From Actinomycetospora corticicola (GTDB lineage: Bacteria; Actinomycetota; Actinomycetes; Mycobacteriales; Pseudonocardiaceae), in contig NZ_JACCBN010000001.1 of NCBI RefSeq assembly GCF_013409505.1, forward strand, positions 1,984,001 to 2,048,000: a stretch of DNA of 64,000 bases. Reading direction: 5' to 3'. The notes beneath the pieces were generated by a model. The model made no database searches. It was not told where the DNA came from and worked only from the letters and a program-made list of their open reading frames with translations. This document shows positions 1-8,670 of this stretch, piece after piece. Position 1 is the first letter of the stretch. Every line of letters starts with the position of its first letter. A program made the translations under genes and the position numbers.

Positions 1-453
1 GTGCTGGTGCAGGCCGATCGGGTCGGCGTCGTGGGCGTCGGCGACCCAGCCGGCGGCCCGGACCGCGTCGGACCGCAGCGCCGGCCAGCGGCGGACCGCC
101 TCGGCGGGCGTGAGTTCCTCCACCGGGTCGAGCGGGAGGATCTCGTCGCGCAGCACGCGTTCCTCGTCGGCGGTCGTGGCGACGTGCAGCACGGGGCGGG
201 GACGGAGGAAGGGATGGCCCGCCTCGTCGGCGAGCGCGTCGAAGCGGTCGCGGGAGGCGGCGACGAGCGCACGCATCGGCGTCGACCCGTGCCCGGGAAT
301 GTAGCTCGCCGCCGACCGGCCGGTGGTGTGCCGTGCGAGCTCGGACTCGGCCTCGAGCAGCACCGGGCGTTCGACGCCGGCCGCGGCGAGCTCCGCGGCC
401 ACGGACATCCCGCCGATCCCGCCGCCGACGACGACCGCCCCCGCCGTCGTCAC
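1..453 (-). CDS. FAD-dependent oxidoreductase, DAO family (partial)
   Basis: N-terminal 151 codons of a protein that runs off the left edge. It starts at a GTG that overlaps the stop of the upstream toxin gene (GTGA), so it should be translationally coupled to it. Near the start, VVVGGGIGGMSVAAELAAAG is a Rossmann dinucleotide-binding motif (GxGxxG), followed by a glutamate (LLEAES) where FAD-binding proteins of the glycine/D-amino-acid oxidase type bind ribose. The family oxidises amines or amino acids with FAD. The substrate cannot be inferred because the C-terminal half is missing. A FAD enzyme behind a toxin-antitoxin pair is probably chance co-transcription. Confidence 0.75.
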   Translation of the reverse strand, partial: MTTAGAVVVGGGIGGMSVAAELAAAGVERPVLLEAESELARHTTGRSAASYIPGHGSTPMRALVAASRDRFDALADEAGHPFLRPRPVLHVATTADEERVLRDEILPLDPVEELTPAEAVRRWPALRSDAVRAAGWVADAHDADPIGLHQH

Positions 454-839
454 GTCCCACCCCGGATGGTCACGACGTCGACCCCGAGGTCGAGCGCCGT
501 CCACGAGCCGTCGGCCGTCACGGCCGGGAGACCGAGCCGGGCGGCGAGCGCCAGGCAGCACCGGTCCCCGAGGGACAGACCCGCCGAGCGCGTCGACGCC
601 CCCAGCCGCGAGGCGACGAGGGCGTCCTCCAGCCCGACGGGCTCCACCGCCAGCCCGAGCGTTCGCAGCCGGCTGATCGTGCGGTCCGCGTCGACGCCGT
701 ACTGCGCGAGCTTCTGGTGCACCTCGGACACGTTGACGGCGGAGATCACCGCGGTCGGGAGGTGCGGCGCGACGACATCCGCGCCACGCTCGGCCCGGAT
801 CCAGGCCAGGACCGCCGACGCGTCGAGGACCGCCGTCAT
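450..839 (-). CDS. PIN-domain ribonuclease toxin, VapC-like
   Basis: 129 aa, the usual size for VapC toxins. The PIN-domain acidic residues that bind Mg/Mn are visible: D6 (VLDASAVLAW), E39 (NVSEVHQKL), D92 (SLGDRCCLALA) and D110 (TADGSW). VapC toxins cleave specific RNAs, often initiator tRNA or rRNA loops, until bound by their VapB partner. The start overlaps the stop of the upstream AbrB-type gene by four bases (ATGA), the standard VapBC arrangement. All catalytic residues are present, so the toxin should be active. The RNA target cannot be read from the sequence. Confidence 0.85.
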   Translation of the reverse strand: MTAVLDASAVLAWIRAERGADVVAPHLPTAVISAVNVSEVHQKLAQYGVDADRTISRLRTLGLAVEPVGLEDALVASRLGASTRSAGLSLGDRCCLALAARLGLPAVTADGSWTALDLGVDVVTIRGGT

Positions 840-1120
840 CGGGCGGCGTCGGCCGTCGCCTCGGCGCGCCGCTCGGCCAGGAGCTCATCGGCCACCGACC
901 GGTCGGCGTCGCCCTGCCACGCGTCGGCGACGTCCCGTCGGATCCGCATCATCAGCTGCTCCGCCGACTCCAGCACCAGGCGCCCGTCCTCCACGTACAC
1001 GAGGAGCCGGGCGCCCGGCGTCAGCCCGAGATCGCGCCGGAACTGCGCCGGGATGAGCACCCGGCCCTCGCGGCCGAGGACGACCTCGGAGGATTCCCGG
1101 CTGTCGGGAGCTTCTGACAC
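836..1120 (-). CDS. AbrB/MazE-type antitoxin, VapB-like
   Basis: 94 aa. Residues 12-48 (VVLGREGRVLIPAQFRRDLG and on through LLVYVEDGRLVL) form a SpoVT/AbrB swapped-hairpin DNA-binding domain. The C-terminal part, rich in Arg, Glu and Ala, should wrap the PIN toxin encoded next. The GTG start lies six bases after a TATCCT box, which suggests a leaderless mRNA. A CTGACAG/CTGTCAG inverted repeat sits just upstream and is a good candidate for autoregulatory binding. This promoter occupies the place where the rest of the neighbouring NUDIX gene would be expected. Confidence 0.82.
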   Translation of the reverse strand: MSEAPDSRESSEVVLGREGRVLIPAQFRRDLGLTPGARLLVYVEDGRLVLESAEQLMMRIRRDVADAWQGDADRSVADELLAERRAEATADAAR

Positions 1121-1458
1121 GAACCCAGGATACCTGACAGGCCGACGGTCGAACTGTCAGAACTCGCCTCGGGGTGAGGCCCTCGCAGCCGCGACACAGG
1201 GCCGCCAGTCGACCGTGGACGGTAGTGCAGCCCGGTCTCCTCCTCGAGCTCGCGCAGCAGGCCCTCCTCGAGGGACTCCCCGAACTCGATCCCGCCCCCG
1301 GGCAGGTCGACGCCGTCGAGGTAGGGCAGCAGCAGGATCTCCGTGCCCCGCAGGACGATCGCGTAGGCGCTCGGGCGCCAGGTGAGCTCGTCGAGACGCG
1401 TCGCCCGGGGCACCCCCCGTTCGTCCGGGACGGTGATCACGGCCCGATCGTCGGTCAC
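1021..1458 (-). pseudogene. NUDIX hydrolase, C-terminally truncated
   Basis: The GTG start overlaps the nadC stop (GTGA), making this the fourth gene of the nad operon. Residues 1-80 are a good NUDIX N-terminus with an intact box (GGIEFGESLEEG then LLRELEEETGL, matching GX5EX7REUXEEXGU). Homology stops about residue 84, near base 1207. The remaining open frame to 1021 reads through the vapBC promoter and into vapB in another frame, giving Ser/Arg/Pro-rich sequence unlike a NUDIX C-terminus. I interpret it as a remnant whose 3' third was replaced by the toxin-antitoxin segment. A 145-aa product could still be made, but its fold would be incomplete. Confidence 0.6.
1127..1160 (-). promoter_or_regulatory. 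vapBC promoter with inverted-repeat operator
   Basis: On the minus strand a TATCCT box (1127-1132) ends six bases before the antitoxin GTG, fitting a leaderless transcript. Directly upstream are the inverted arms CTGACAG (1134-1140) and CTGTCAG (1154-1160), separated by 13 bases, across the -35 region. AbrB-type antitoxins usually repress their own operon at such a site. The function is inferred from position. Confidence 0.55.
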
Positions 1459-2327
1459 GTCCGCAGGTCCAGCCCCAGGTCCAGCGCCGGGGACGAGTGC
1501 GTGAGCCCGCCGACGGCGAGGAAGTCGACCCCGGCCGCCCCGTACGCCGCGGCGGTGTCGAGCGTCAGGCCACCCGACGCCTCGAGCCCGCACGACGGGG
1601 CCGCCGCGTCCCGCCGCCGGACCGCCTCGGCGCACTCGTCGGCGGTGAAGTTGTCCAGCAGGATCAGCTCCAGCCCGAGCCCGAGGGCCTCGTCGAGCTG
1701 GTCGAACGAGTCGACCTCGAGCTCGCAGGGCAGCTCCGGCGCGGCGGAGCGCGCGGCGTGGACCGCGGCGGTGACCGATCCGGCCGCCGCCACGTGGTTG
1801 TCCTTGATGAGCAGCGCGTCGCCGAGGGACATCCGGTGGTTGACCCCGCCCCCGCAGCGGACCGCGTACTTCTGCAGGGCCCGCAGCCCCGGCACGGTCT
1901 TGCGGGTGTCGCGGATCCGGGCGGGCGTGCCGGCGACGGCGTCCACCCAGGCGCTCGTGGCCGTCGCGACCCCGGAGAGCTGGCACAGCAGGTTGAGCGC
2001 GGTGCGCTCGGCGGTGAGCAGCGTGGTCAGCGGGGCCCGGACGGCGAGCGCGACCTCGCCCGCGGTGAGACGCGAGCCGTCGTCGCGGACGTCGAGGATC
2101 TCGAGGTCGGGCCCGCAGACCCGCTCGAGCACGCGCACGGCGACGCCGACGCCCGCGAGCGTCCCGGCGGGCCGGGTGCGGAACTCGCCCACCGCGACCG
2201 CACCGTCCGGCACGCACGCCGCCGTCGTGCGGTCGGGGCCGTCGCGCAGGTCCTCGTCGAGGGCCCGGTCGACGACGGCATCGATCTCGGCGGCGTCGAG
2301 TCCCTCGGGGAGCAGGACGGCGGTCAT
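1455..2327 (-). CDS. nadC: Nicotinate-nucleotide pyrophosphorylase (carboxylating), NadC
   Basis: 290 aa, standard length. It converts quinolinate and PRPP to nicotinate mononucleotide, PPi and CO2, the third step of de novo NAD synthesis. The protein reads MTAVLLPEGLDAAEIDAVV, then ALNLLCQLSGVATAT, RIRDTRKTVPGLRALQKYAV, GGGVNHRMSLGDALLIKDNH and LEASGGLTLDTAAAYGAAGVDFLAVGGLTHS. These are the QPRTase signatures, including the TRKTxPGLR and KDNH motifs. I chose the ATG at 2327 because upstream in-frame sequence lies in a hairpin-bearing spacer. It is 88 bases downstream of nadB, the loosest junction in the operon. Confidence 0.95.
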   Translation of the reverse strand: MTAVLLPEGLDAAEIDAVVDRALDEDLRDGPDRTTAACVPDGAVAVGEFRTRPAGTLAGVGVAVRVLERVCGPDLEILDVRDDGSRLTAGEVALAVRAPLTTLLTAERTALNLLCQLSGVATATSAWVDAVAGTPARIRDTRKTVPGLRALQKYAVRCGGGVNHRMSLGDALLIKDNHVAAAGSVTAAVHAARSAAPELPCELEVDSFDQLDEALGLGLELILLDNFTADECAEAVRRRDAAAPSCGLEASGGLTLDTAAAYGAAGVDFLAVGGLTHSSPALDLGLDLRT

Positions 2328-2344
2328 GCGGCACCTCCGGTGAT

Positions 2345-2393
2345 CGTGAGGGGAGGATTCGAGCGCTCTTGTGGCACGAGGGTTCCCCTCACG
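2345..2393. repeat. Intra-operon inverted repeat between nadB and nadC
   Basis: Perfect 10-base arms, CGTGAGGGGA (2345-2354) and TCCCCTCACG (2384-2393), flank 29 bases that include GAGCGCTC. The element fills the only sizeable gap inside the nad operon. It could attenuate nadC, stabilise the upstream message, or be a dispersed repeat. Similar strings (GAAGGGTCCCCTCG) occur in the palindrome cluster near 10.84 kb. Confidence 0.5.
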
Positions 2394-2415
2394 CCGGGAG
2401 GGGTGGCGGCGTCGG

Positions 2416-3999
2416 TCACGCGGCACCTCCGAGGGCCGTGTCCAGGGGGGCGACGTGCAGGGCGCCGTCGTCGAGCGTGACGGCGATCGAGGTGCCCTGC
2501 CAGCGGTCGTCCCGCCGGGGGAAGTCGCTGCGCAGATGGCACCCGCGGGACTCGGTGCGCCACCCCGCGGCCGCCAGGACGGCGCCCGCGGCGAGGGTCA
2601 GCGCGGCGTCCTCCACCGCGGCCCGGGTGTCGAGGGCGCGGGGGGAGGTCGCAGCCTCGATGACGTCGGAGGTCGCCGCCAGCCCGGCTGCGTCGCGGCC
2701 GACCGCCGCACCGCGGCTCATCGCGCGCTGCAGGGTCGCCCGGTCCGCCGCCGGCACCGTCCCGACGACGGGCTCTCCCGCGACCAGCACGGGTCGCGGA
2801 CCCGCGAGGGCCGCCGCCACGTCGACACCGGCCCGCCGTCCCACGACGAGGCCCTCGAGCAGGCTGTTCGACGCGAGCCGGTTGGCCCCGTGCAGACCGG
2901 TCCGGGCGACCTCGCCGGCCGCCCACAGGCCCGGCACCCCGGTCCGACCGGTGGTGTCGGTGACCACCCCGCCGCACGCGTAGTGCTGGGCGGGACGGAC
3001 CGGGATCGGCTCGCGGGCGAGGTCGACGCCGATCGCGTCGCAGGAGGCGGCGACGGTCGGGAACCGGCGGCGGACGTCCGGGACGCCCGTGGCGTCGAGC
3101 AGCACGTGATCGGCGCCGGTCCGGGCCAGGACCGCCGTGATCGCGCCGGCCACGACGTCGCGGGGCGCGAGGTCGCCGCGGGGGTCGACGTCGTCCATGA
3201 CCCCGCGACCCGACAGCTCGACCAGGTGCGCCCCCTCCCCCCGCAGCGCCTCGGTGACCAGCGGCGCCCGGCCGACCAGCCCCGGGACGTGGAGCGCCGT
3301 GGGGTGGAACTGCACGAACTCGACGTCGGCCAGCGCCGCCCCGGCACCCAGGGCGAGCGCCCAGCCGTCGGCGGTCGCGACGGCGGGGTTGGTCGAGGTC
3401 TCGTAGAGCCCGCCGATCCCGCCGGTGGCGAGCAGGACGGCCGGGGCGGCGACGGTCCCGAGGCGACCGGCGTCGTCCACGACCTCCAGCCCGCTCACCC
3501 GCGTGCGGTCCCGCACCACGGCGACCGCGGTGTGCCCCGACAGCACGGTGACCTCCCCCGGCAGGGCGGCGAGCAGGGCCCGCTCGACCTCGGCGCCGGT
3601 CGCGTCCCCGCCCGCGTGGATGACGCGCGTGGTCCCGTGGCCGCCCTCGCGGGTGCGGGACAGCCGGGGACCGGTGGAGTCGAAGAGGGCGCCGCGGGAG
3701 CGCAGATCCTGGACCGCGGCGCGGCCGGACCCCAGCAGGTCCCGGGTCGCGGCCTCGTCCACGAGCCCGCCGCCGGCGGCCAGGGTGTCGGCCACGTGGG
3801 CGTCGACGGTGTCCCCGACGATGTCGCCGAGCACCACGGCGATGCCGCCCTGCGCCCAGCGGGTGGAGCCCTCGTCCGGGGCGTCCTTGGTCACGACGAC
3901 GACCCGCAGCCCGCGTCGCGACGCCTCCGCCGCGGCCGAGAGCCCGGCCACCCCGGAACCGACGACGACGAGGTCGGCGGCCGCGGCCCAGGTACTCAC
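2416..3999 (-). CDS. nadB: L-aspartate oxidase, NadB
   Basis: 527 aa. It oxidises L-aspartate to iminoaspartate using FAD, feeding NadA. The N-terminus has the dinucleotide-binding motif [20 protein letters not shown], then [14 protein letters not shown], typical of the succinate dehydrogenase/aspartate oxidase family. Further on are [32 protein letters not shown], and [47 protein letters not shown]. The GTG start overlaps the nadA stop (GTGA). The short C-terminal region matches other actinobacterial NadB proteins. Confidence 0.95.
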   Translation of the reverse strand: MSTWAAAADLVVVGSGVAGLSAAAEASRRGLRVVVVTKDAPDEGSTRWAQGGIAVVLGDIVGDTVDAHVADTLAAGGGLVDEAATRDLLGSGRAAVQDLRSRGALFDSTGPRLSRTREGGHGTTRVIHAGGDATGAEVERALLAALPGEVTVLSGHTAVAVVRDRTRVSGLEVVDDAGRLGTVAAPAVLLATGGIGGLYETSTNPAVATADGWALALGAGAALADVEFVQFHPTALHVPGLVGRAPLVTEALRGEGAHLVELSGRGVMDDVDPRGDLAPRDVVAGAITAVLARTGADHVLLDATGVPDVRRRFPTVAASCDAIGVDLAREPIPVRPAQHYACGGVVTDTTGRTGVPGLWAAGEVARTGLHGANRLASNSLLEGLVVGRRAGVDVAAALAGPRPVLVAGEPVVGTVPAADRATLQRAMSRGAAVGRDAAGLAATSDVIEAATSPRALDTRAAVEDAALTLAAGAVLAAAGWRTESRGCHLRSDFPRRDDRWQGTSIAVTLDDGALHVAPLDTALGGAA

Positions 4000-5033
4000 T
4001 CCCCACCCCCGGGCTGCCCGATCTCGATCATCCGCTGCACCGACGCGCGGGCCCGCTCGGCCGTCGCCGCGTCCACGTGCACCTCGTCGCGACCCTCCTG
4101 CAGCGCCCGCAGGAGGGCGCCCGGCGTGATCATCTTCATGTACCCGCAGGACGCGCGGTCGTTCACCGGCCGGAAGTCGACGGCGGGGTTGGCCCGGCGC
4201 AGCTGGTGCAGCATCCCGACCTCGGTGGCGACGAGCACCGAGGACTTCGTCGTGTTCTTCGCGGCGTCGAGCATCCCGCCGGTGGACAGGATGTGGACCT
4301 GCTCCGCCGGCACCACGCCCTCGCCCGCGAGGTAGAGCGCGGAGGTGGCGCACCCGCACTCGGGGTGCACGAACAGGTCGGCGTCCGGATCGGCCTGCGC
4401 CCGCGCCGTGAGCTCCGCACCGTTGATCCCGGCGTGGACGTGGCACTCCCCGGCCCACACGTGCAGGTTGGTCCGGCCGGTCTCCCGGCGGACGTGCGCG
4501 CCGAGGAACTGGTCGGGCAGGAAGAGCACCTCGCGGTCCGGGTCGATCGACGCGACGACCTCGACGGCGTTCGACGAGGTGCAGCACACGTCCGTCTCGG
4601 CCTTCACGGCCGCCGTGGTGTTGACGTAGGAGACCACCACCGCGCCGGGGTGCTCGGCCTTCCAGGCGCGGAGCTCGTCGGCGCTGATCGAGTCGGCGAG
4701 CGAGCAGCCGGCGCGGGCGTCCGGGATCAGCACCGTCTTGTCCGGAGCGAGCATCTTCGCGGTCTCGGCCATGAAGTGGACGCCGCAGAAGACGATGGTC
4801 GACGCGTCGGAGGCGGCCGCGACGCGGGACAGGGCGAGCGAGTCGCCGGTGTGGTCGGCGACGTCCTGGATCTCGGGGCGCTGGTAGTTGTGCGCGAGCA
4901 CGACGGCGTCCCGGGCCCGGGCGAGCTCGCGCACCTGCGCGGCCCAGGCCTCGACCTCGTGCGGCGCGGACAGCGAGCGCGGTTCGACGAGATCCGTCGG
5001 CGGCTGGTGCACGGCGTCGTCGATGACGGTCAT
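3996..5033 (-). CDS. nadA: Quinolinate synthase, NadA
   Basis: 345 aa. It condenses iminoaspartate with dihydroxyacetone phosphate to quinolinate using a [4Fe-4S] cluster. All three cluster cysteines are visible: C110 ([10 protein letters not shown]), C197 ([10 protein letters not shown]) and C296 (RASCGYMK). [19 protein letters not shown] is the substrate-binding N-terminus. First gene of nadA-nadB-nadC. The ATG at 5033 is chosen because the in-frame sequence upstream contains the operator palindrome. A divergent NrtR-type regulator starts about 180 bp away, suggesting control by NAD status. Confidence 0.96.
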   Translation of the reverse strand: MTVIDDAVHQPPTDLVEPRSLSAPHEVEAWAAQVRELARARDAVVLAHNYQRPEIQDVADHTGDSLALSRVAAASDASTIVFCGVHFMAETAKMLAPDKTVLIPDARAGCSLADSISADELRAWKAEHPGAVVVSYVNTTAAVKAETDVCCTSSNAVEVVASIDPDREVLFLPDQFLGAHVRRETGRTNLHVWAGECHVHAGINGAELTARAQADPDADLFVHPECGCATSALYLAGEGVVPAEQVHILSTGGMLDAAKNTTKSSVLVATEVGMLHQLRRANPAVDFRPVNDRASCGYMKMITPGALLRALQEGRDEVHVDAATAERARASVQRMIEIGQPGGGE

Positions 5034-5095
5034 GGCCGGTCCTCCCCCGACGCGACCCCACCCGTCGTCAGGAAGGAGCGTCGGTGCTGTCCGAG

Positions 5096-5118
5096 GTTTT
5101 CGCCTGTTGGTCGAAAAC
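5096..5118. promoter_or_regulatory. Putative NrtR operator between nadA and nrtR
   Basis: A perfect inverted repeat GTTTTCG (5096-5102) / CGAAAAC (5112-5118) with a 9-base spacer lies in the 180-bp divergent spacer. NrtR regulators are known to bind palindromes of about 21 bp in front of NAD genes. This is the only strong, AT-containing palindrome in the spacer. Binding itself is inferred. Confidence 0.6.
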
Positions 5119-5215
5119 AGGGCTGACCGTACGCGGCGTGCTCCCGGCGCGCCAGCATCTGGGCCGGGCGGGATGACGCAGCACACACGTGGTCACGGAC
5201 CGCTACCGTGACGGG

Positions 5216-5905
5216 GTGGAGGCCGAGGGCCTGATCGCCCACGACGTGCTGGCCGTCGTGCTGCGGATGGCACCCAGCTCGCCCGAGGTGCTGCTCTGGC
5301 AGCGGGCGCGCGAGCCGCACACCGGCCGGTGGGCCCTCCCCGGCGGACGCCTCGGGGCGACCGAGGACGTCGAGGCCTCGGTGCGCCGACACCTCGCCGA
5401 GAAGGTCGACCTGGGCGAGGTCGCGCACGTCGAGCAGCTCTCGGTGTTCTCCGACCCCCACCGCGGGCCCGCGCCCCGCCGCGTCGCGACCGCCTTCCTC
5501 GGGCTGGTGCCGAGCGACGCCGACCCCGCGGTCCCCGACGACACCGCCTGGCACCGCGTCGACGCGCTCCCGGAGACGGCGTTCGACCACGGCGAGATCA
5601 CCCGCGCGGGCCTCGAGCGGCTCCGCGCCAAGCTCTCGTACACCAACATCGGGTTCGCGCTGGCGCCCGAGGTCTTCTCGATCTCCGAGCTGCGCGGGCT
5701 CTACGCGGCCGCGCTGGGCCACCGGGTGTCGGCGACCAACCTGCAGCGCGTGCTCACCCGCCGGGGCGTCCTGGTGCCCACCGGCAGCACCGCCGCCCCC
5801 GGTCCCTCCGGCGGCCGACCCGCCGCGCTCTTCCGCTTCTCCGAGCGGCACCTGCGGGTCACGGACCCGTTCGCCACGCTGCGTCCGCCCGAGCGCGACT
5901 GCTGA
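5216..5905 (+). CDS. nrtR: NrtR-like transcriptional regulator (degenerate Nudix domain plus winged helix)
   Basis: 229 aa from this GTG. Residues 8-140 are Nudix-like (LWQRAREPHTGRWALPGGRL), but the Nudix box is degenerate: R-H replaces R-E, E-K replaces E-E and the glycine is lost. It should therefore sense ADP-ribose-type ligands rather than hydrolyse them. Residues about 150-225 form a winged helix (SISELRGLYAAALGHRVSATNLQRVLTRRG). This two-domain build is NrtR, the repressor of NAD biosynthesis, and divergence from nadABC supports that. Start: a TACCGT box (5204-5209) lies six bases before this GTG, suggesting a leaderless message. A GTG at 5189 is an alternative. Confidence 0.88.
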   Translation: MEAEGLIAHDVLAVVLRMAPSSPEVLLWQRAREPHTGRWALPGGRLGATEDVEASVRRHLAEKVDLGEVAHVEQLSVFSDPHRGPAPRRVATAFLGLVPSDADPAVPDDTAWHRVDALPETAFDHGEITRAGLERLRAKLSYTNIGFALAPEVFSISELRGLYAAALGHRVSATNLQRVLTRRGVLVPTGSTAAPGPSGGRPAALFRFSERHLRVTDPFATLRPPERDC

Positions 5906-5955
5906 CCCCCGCGCTCACCCGGCGACGGGGGCCTCCTGGCCGTAGCGTGAGCGCC

Positions 5956-6729
5956 GTGCCCGAGACGCTGCCCCTCTTCCCACTGGGCACGGTGCTGTTG
6001 CCCGGGGCACCGCTCCCGCTGCACATCTTCGAGCCGCGCTATCGCCAGCTGACCATCGACCTCGTCACCGGGGCCTTTCCGGGCAAGCAGTTCGGGGTCG
6101 TCGCGGTCCGCGAGGGATGGGGTCCCGACGACGGGACCGACGGGCTGCACGAGGTCGGTTGCACCGCTGCCCTCCGCGAGGTCCGCCGCCTTCCCGACGG
6201 CCGGTTCGACCTCCTCACGATGGGCGACCGGCGGTTCCGGCTGCTGTCGGTGGACGCCACCGCGGCGCCGTACCTGGTCGCCGAGGTCGAGTGGCTGCCC
6301 GACCTCGAGGGCGACGACCCGGTGGCCCTCGAGCCGCTGGAGCGCGCCGCCCGCGCCGCACACCGCCGCTACTGCACCGCCGCGTGGAGCTACCGGCGCC
6401 GGGCCGACCGGGACGTCGAGCTGGCCTCCGAGACGGGCCCCGAGGTCGAGGACGTCGACGACGAACTGGACGACCTCGACGACGACGCCGCGGCCCCGCC
6501 GGTGGCCGTCGAGCAGTCCGACGTCGACGTCACGGTGCTCCCGCACGTCCTCGCCGCCGACTGCCTGCTCCCGCTCGCCGACCGGCAGGAGCTGCTCGAG
6601 CAGACCTGCCCGAAGGCGCGGCTGGAGCTCGTCTCGCACGCCATGAGCCGCGAGGCGACCCTGCTCGGCCGGCTCGGTGCCGTGTGGGCGCCGACCGCCA
6701 AGTTCATGGTGCCGACGAGCGACAACTAG
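5956..6729 (+). CDS. LON N-terminal-domain (LON_substr_bdg) protein
   Basis: 257 aa. The first about 110 residues (LPLFPLGTVLLPGAPLPLHIFEPRYRQL, FGVVAVREG, VGCTAALREVRRLPDGRFDLLTMGDRRFRL) are the substrate-binding domain of Lon protease without ATPase or protease. Such stand-alone proteins are common in bacteria, with unproven function. An acidic, Asp-rich insert at about 165-185 separates it from a helical C-terminal part (LLPLADRQELLEQTCPKARLELVSHAMSREATLLGRLG). The GTG is seven bases after TAGCGT (5943-5948), a likely leaderless start. It converges on the DUF2567 gene across a hairpin. Confidence 0.85.
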   Translation: MPETLPLFPLGTVLLPGAPLPLHIFEPRYRQLTIDLVTGAFPGKQFGVVAVREGWGPDDGTDGLHEVGCTAALREVRRLPDGRFDLLTMGDRRFRLLSVDATAAPYLVAEVEWLPDLEGDDPVALEPLERAARAAHRRYCTAAWSYRRRADRDVELASETGPEVEDVDDELDDLDDDAAAPPVAVEQSDVDVTVLPHVLAADCLLPLADRQELLEQTCPKARLELVSHAMSREATLLGRLGAVWAPTAKFMVPTSDN

Positions 6730-6740
6730 GTGCTCCGCAC

Positions 6741-6780
6741 GTGAGCACTAAGTGGGGCTATAGGCCCTCTTACTGCTCAC
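6741..6780. terminator. Bidirectional hairpin between convergent genes
   Basis: Arms GTGAGCACTAAG (6741-6752) and CTTACTGCTCAC (6769-6780) pair with one mismatch around a GGGGCTATAGGCCC core. The right arm contains the TAA stop of the minus-strand DUF2567 gene. The site lies between two convergent genes, as expected for a shared terminator. A second copy of this family is at 21932-21979. Confidence 0.6.
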
Positions 6781-7387
6781 CTGGCGTACGCCCCATGTCG
6801 TCCTCGCCCAGCGCGATCGCGCACAGCAGGTAGGCGAGCACGGCACCGAGGCCCGCGCCGAGCACCGTCCAGAACGAGCCGATCGTCGCCGGCACCGTGG
6901 ACAGCGTCGCCGGGATCGGCGCGCCCGCCACCGCGCTGCCGGTGGCCTCGGCGCGGTCGAGCAGCACGCCGATCGGGCTCCGGTCGGTCAACGGGCCCGC
7001 CAGCGCCGTGCCGACGAAGGCGGCCAGCCAGGCCCCCGCCGTCGTCGCGAGCCCGATCCCGAGCAGGGTCACCGGGCCCCGGCGCTCGACGCGTCGCCAG
7101 GCGAGCGCGCCCACGACCACCCCGTAGGCCGTGGCCAGCAGGAAGAAGATCGCGGTCGCGTCGAAGACGTGGTCGGACTCGGCCGCGAGCGGCGAGCTGG
7201 CGCCGGTCGCGGTGGTCACCGTCGCCTGCCCGGGCGCGACGAGCGCCCAGAGCAGGCCGAGCAGGACGCCCGCCAGCGCGACCACGACCACCGTCAGGAC
7301 GGTCGGACGCAGGTCCGCCCGGAGCTCGTCGCGGGACAGGGTCCCGCGCGGCTCCTCGGCCACGAACTCCTCGGACTCGAGCGTCAC
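6770..7387 (-). CDS. DUF2567-type membrane protein
   Basis: 205 aa. Four hydrophobic segments are visible ([63 protein letters not shown] and [22 protein letters not shown]), with a polar loop before the second. It corresponds to the conserved membrane protein that follows bioB and the small Fe-S accessory gene in mycobacteria (Rv1591 position), where the function is unknown. The GTG overlaps the bsaP stop (GTGA), so it is the last gene of the bioD-bioB-bsaP operon. Its stop codon lies inside the terminator palindrome. Confidence 0.75.
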   Translation of the reverse strand: MTLESEEFVAEEPRGTLSRDELRADLRPTVLTVVVVALAGVLLGLLWALVAPGQATVTTATGASSPLAAESDHVFDATAIFFLLATAYGVVVGALAWRRVERRGPVTLLGIGLATTAGAWLAAFVGTALAGPLTDRSPIGVLLDRAEATGSAVAGAPIPATLSTVPATIGSFWTVLGAGLGAVLAYLLCAIALGEDDMGRTPGEQ

Positions 7388-7626
7388 CGCTGCGCGGCCT
7401 CCGCACTGGTCCGCTCGCCGTGGCGGCTGCACCGGGCGGTCCAGCCCATCGGGTCGACCTGCACGACCATCTTCCGGGCGCACTCGGCGCAGTAGCGCGG
7501 CGGGTCGATGCGCGACAGCCGCGCCCGGCAGCGCTCGTGGTCGCCGGACGCGGTCTCGCCGCCGCAGAAGGAGCAGTACACCGCCGACTCCGCCTCCGGT
7601 TCCAGCTCCGCTCCGCTGCGTGTCAC
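7384..7626 (-). CDS. bsaP: Biotin synthase auxiliary protein BsaP
   Basis: 80 aa, cysteine-rich: YCSFCGG (C18, C21), C33, YCAECARKM (C46, C49) and CSRHG (C66). Proteins of this size and pattern next to bioB in mycobacteria (Rv1590 position) are the Fe-S accessory factor needed for biotin synthase turnover. The GTG overlaps the bioB stop (GTGA). Residues 2-15 ([13 protein letters not shown]) are encoded by a dispersed repeat also found inside murC and lspA, so the N-terminus appears to have been extended by that repeat. The cysteine core is intact. Confidence 0.82.
   Translation of the reverse strand: MTRSGAELEPEAESAVYCSFCGGETASGDHERCRARLSRIDPPRYCAECARKMVVQVDPMGWTARCSRHGERTSAEAAQR
7596..7622. 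repeat. Dispersed GC-rich repeat, copy 1 (bsaP N-terminus)
   Basis: On the plus strand the core is CAGCTCCGCTCCGCTGCG, preceded by CCGGTTC. Near-identical copies are at 34837-34866 (lspA 3' end) and 50018-50046 (inside murC). All three are within coding sequence and are read in frame. Confidence 0.6.
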
Positions 7627-8660
7627 AGCGTGTCGTTCAGGGCCTTGATCGGCATCTTGAGGGTCTCGAGCATCTCGAGGTCCTGCTCGGCCGGGCGGCC
7701 CAGGTTGGTGAGGTAGTTCCCGACGATGATCGCGTTGATCCCGCCCAGCATCCCCTGCTCCGCACCGAGGTCGCCCAGGGTGAGCTCGCGGCCGCCGGCG
7801 AAGCGCAGCACCGTCTTCGGCATCGCGAGCCGGAACGCCGCGATCGTCATCAGCGCGTCGGGGCCCTGCGGCACGTCGAGGTGCGCGAACGGGGTGCCCG
7901 GGTTCGGGATGAGGAAGTTCATCGGGACCTCGTCGGGCTCCAGCGACGCGAGCTGCACGGCGAACTCCGCGCGCTGCGCGAGCGTCTCCCCCATGCCGAC
8001 GATGCCGCCGCAGCAGACCTCCATGCCCGCCGCGCGGACCATCTGCAGGGTCTCCCAGCGCTCCTCCCACGTGTGGGTGGTGACGACCTCCGGGAAGTGG
8101 CTGCGCGCCGTCTCGAGGTTGTGGTTGTAGCGGTGCACGCCCATCGCGGCGAGCCGGTCGACCTGGTCCTGGGTCAGCATCCCCAGCGAGCAGGCGACGT
8201 TGATGTCGACCTCGGCGCGGATCGCGGCGACCCCGACCCGGATCTGCTCCATGAGCTTCTCGTCCGGCCCGCGGACGGCGGCGACGATGCAGAACTCGGT
8301 AGCGCCGGTCTTCGCGGTCTGCTTCGCGGCCTCGACGAGGCGGTCCTTGTCCAGCCACGCCGCGCGCACGGGCGAGTCGAAGAGCCCGGACTGGCTGCAG
8401 AAGTGGCAGTCCTCGGGGCAGCCGCCGGTCTTGAGGCTGACGATGCCCTCGACCTCGACGTCCGGACCGCACCAGCGCATCCGCACCTCGTGGGCCAGCG
8501 CCAGCGCCTCGGTCAACCGCTCCGCCGGCAGCTGCAGCACCTCGAGGACCTGAGTCTCGGAGAGCCCCTCACCCCGCTCGAGGACCTGCTCCCGGGCGAC
8601 GGCGAGGATGTCGCCCTCCGCCGTGGTGCCGGTGGCGGTGTCGGTGCTCGCCGTCGTCAC
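7623..8660 (-). CDS. bioB: Biotin synthase, BioB
   Basis: 345 aa. A radical-SAM enzyme that inserts sulfur into dethiobiotin. The CxxxCxxC cluster motif is [13 protein letters not shown] (C81, C85, C88). It also has family blocks [46 protein letters not shown] and [12 protein letters not shown]. The GTG start ([11 protein letters not shown]) lies 10 bases downstream of the bioD stop and precedes bsaP with a four-base overlap. No palindrome resembling a known biotin repressor site was recognised upstream of bioD. Confidence 0.97.
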   Translation of the reverse strand: MTTASTDTATGTTAEGDILAVAREQVLERGEGLSETQVLEVLQLPAERLTEALALAHEVRMRWCGPDVEVEGIVSLKTGGCPEDCHFCSQSGLFDSPVRAAWLDKDRLVEAAKQTAKTGATEFCIVAAVRGPDEKLMEQIRVGVAAIRAEVDINVACSLGMLTQDQVDRLAAMGVHRYNHNLETARSHFPEVVTTHTWEERWETLQMVRAAGMEVCCGGIVGMGETLAQRAEFAVQLASLEPDEVPMNFLIPNPGTPFAHLDVPQGPDALMTIAAFRLAMPKTVLRFAGGRELTLGDLGAEQGMLGGINAIIVGNYLTNLGRPAEQDLEMLETLKMPIKALNDTL

Positions 8661-8670
8661 GCGTCGCTCC

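Noticed and set aside
1..1056. 351-residue plus-strand open frame at the left edge
   Set aside because: It is Arg/Pro/Ser-rich antisense sequence of the oxidoreductase and VapBC genes, with no fold-like pattern.
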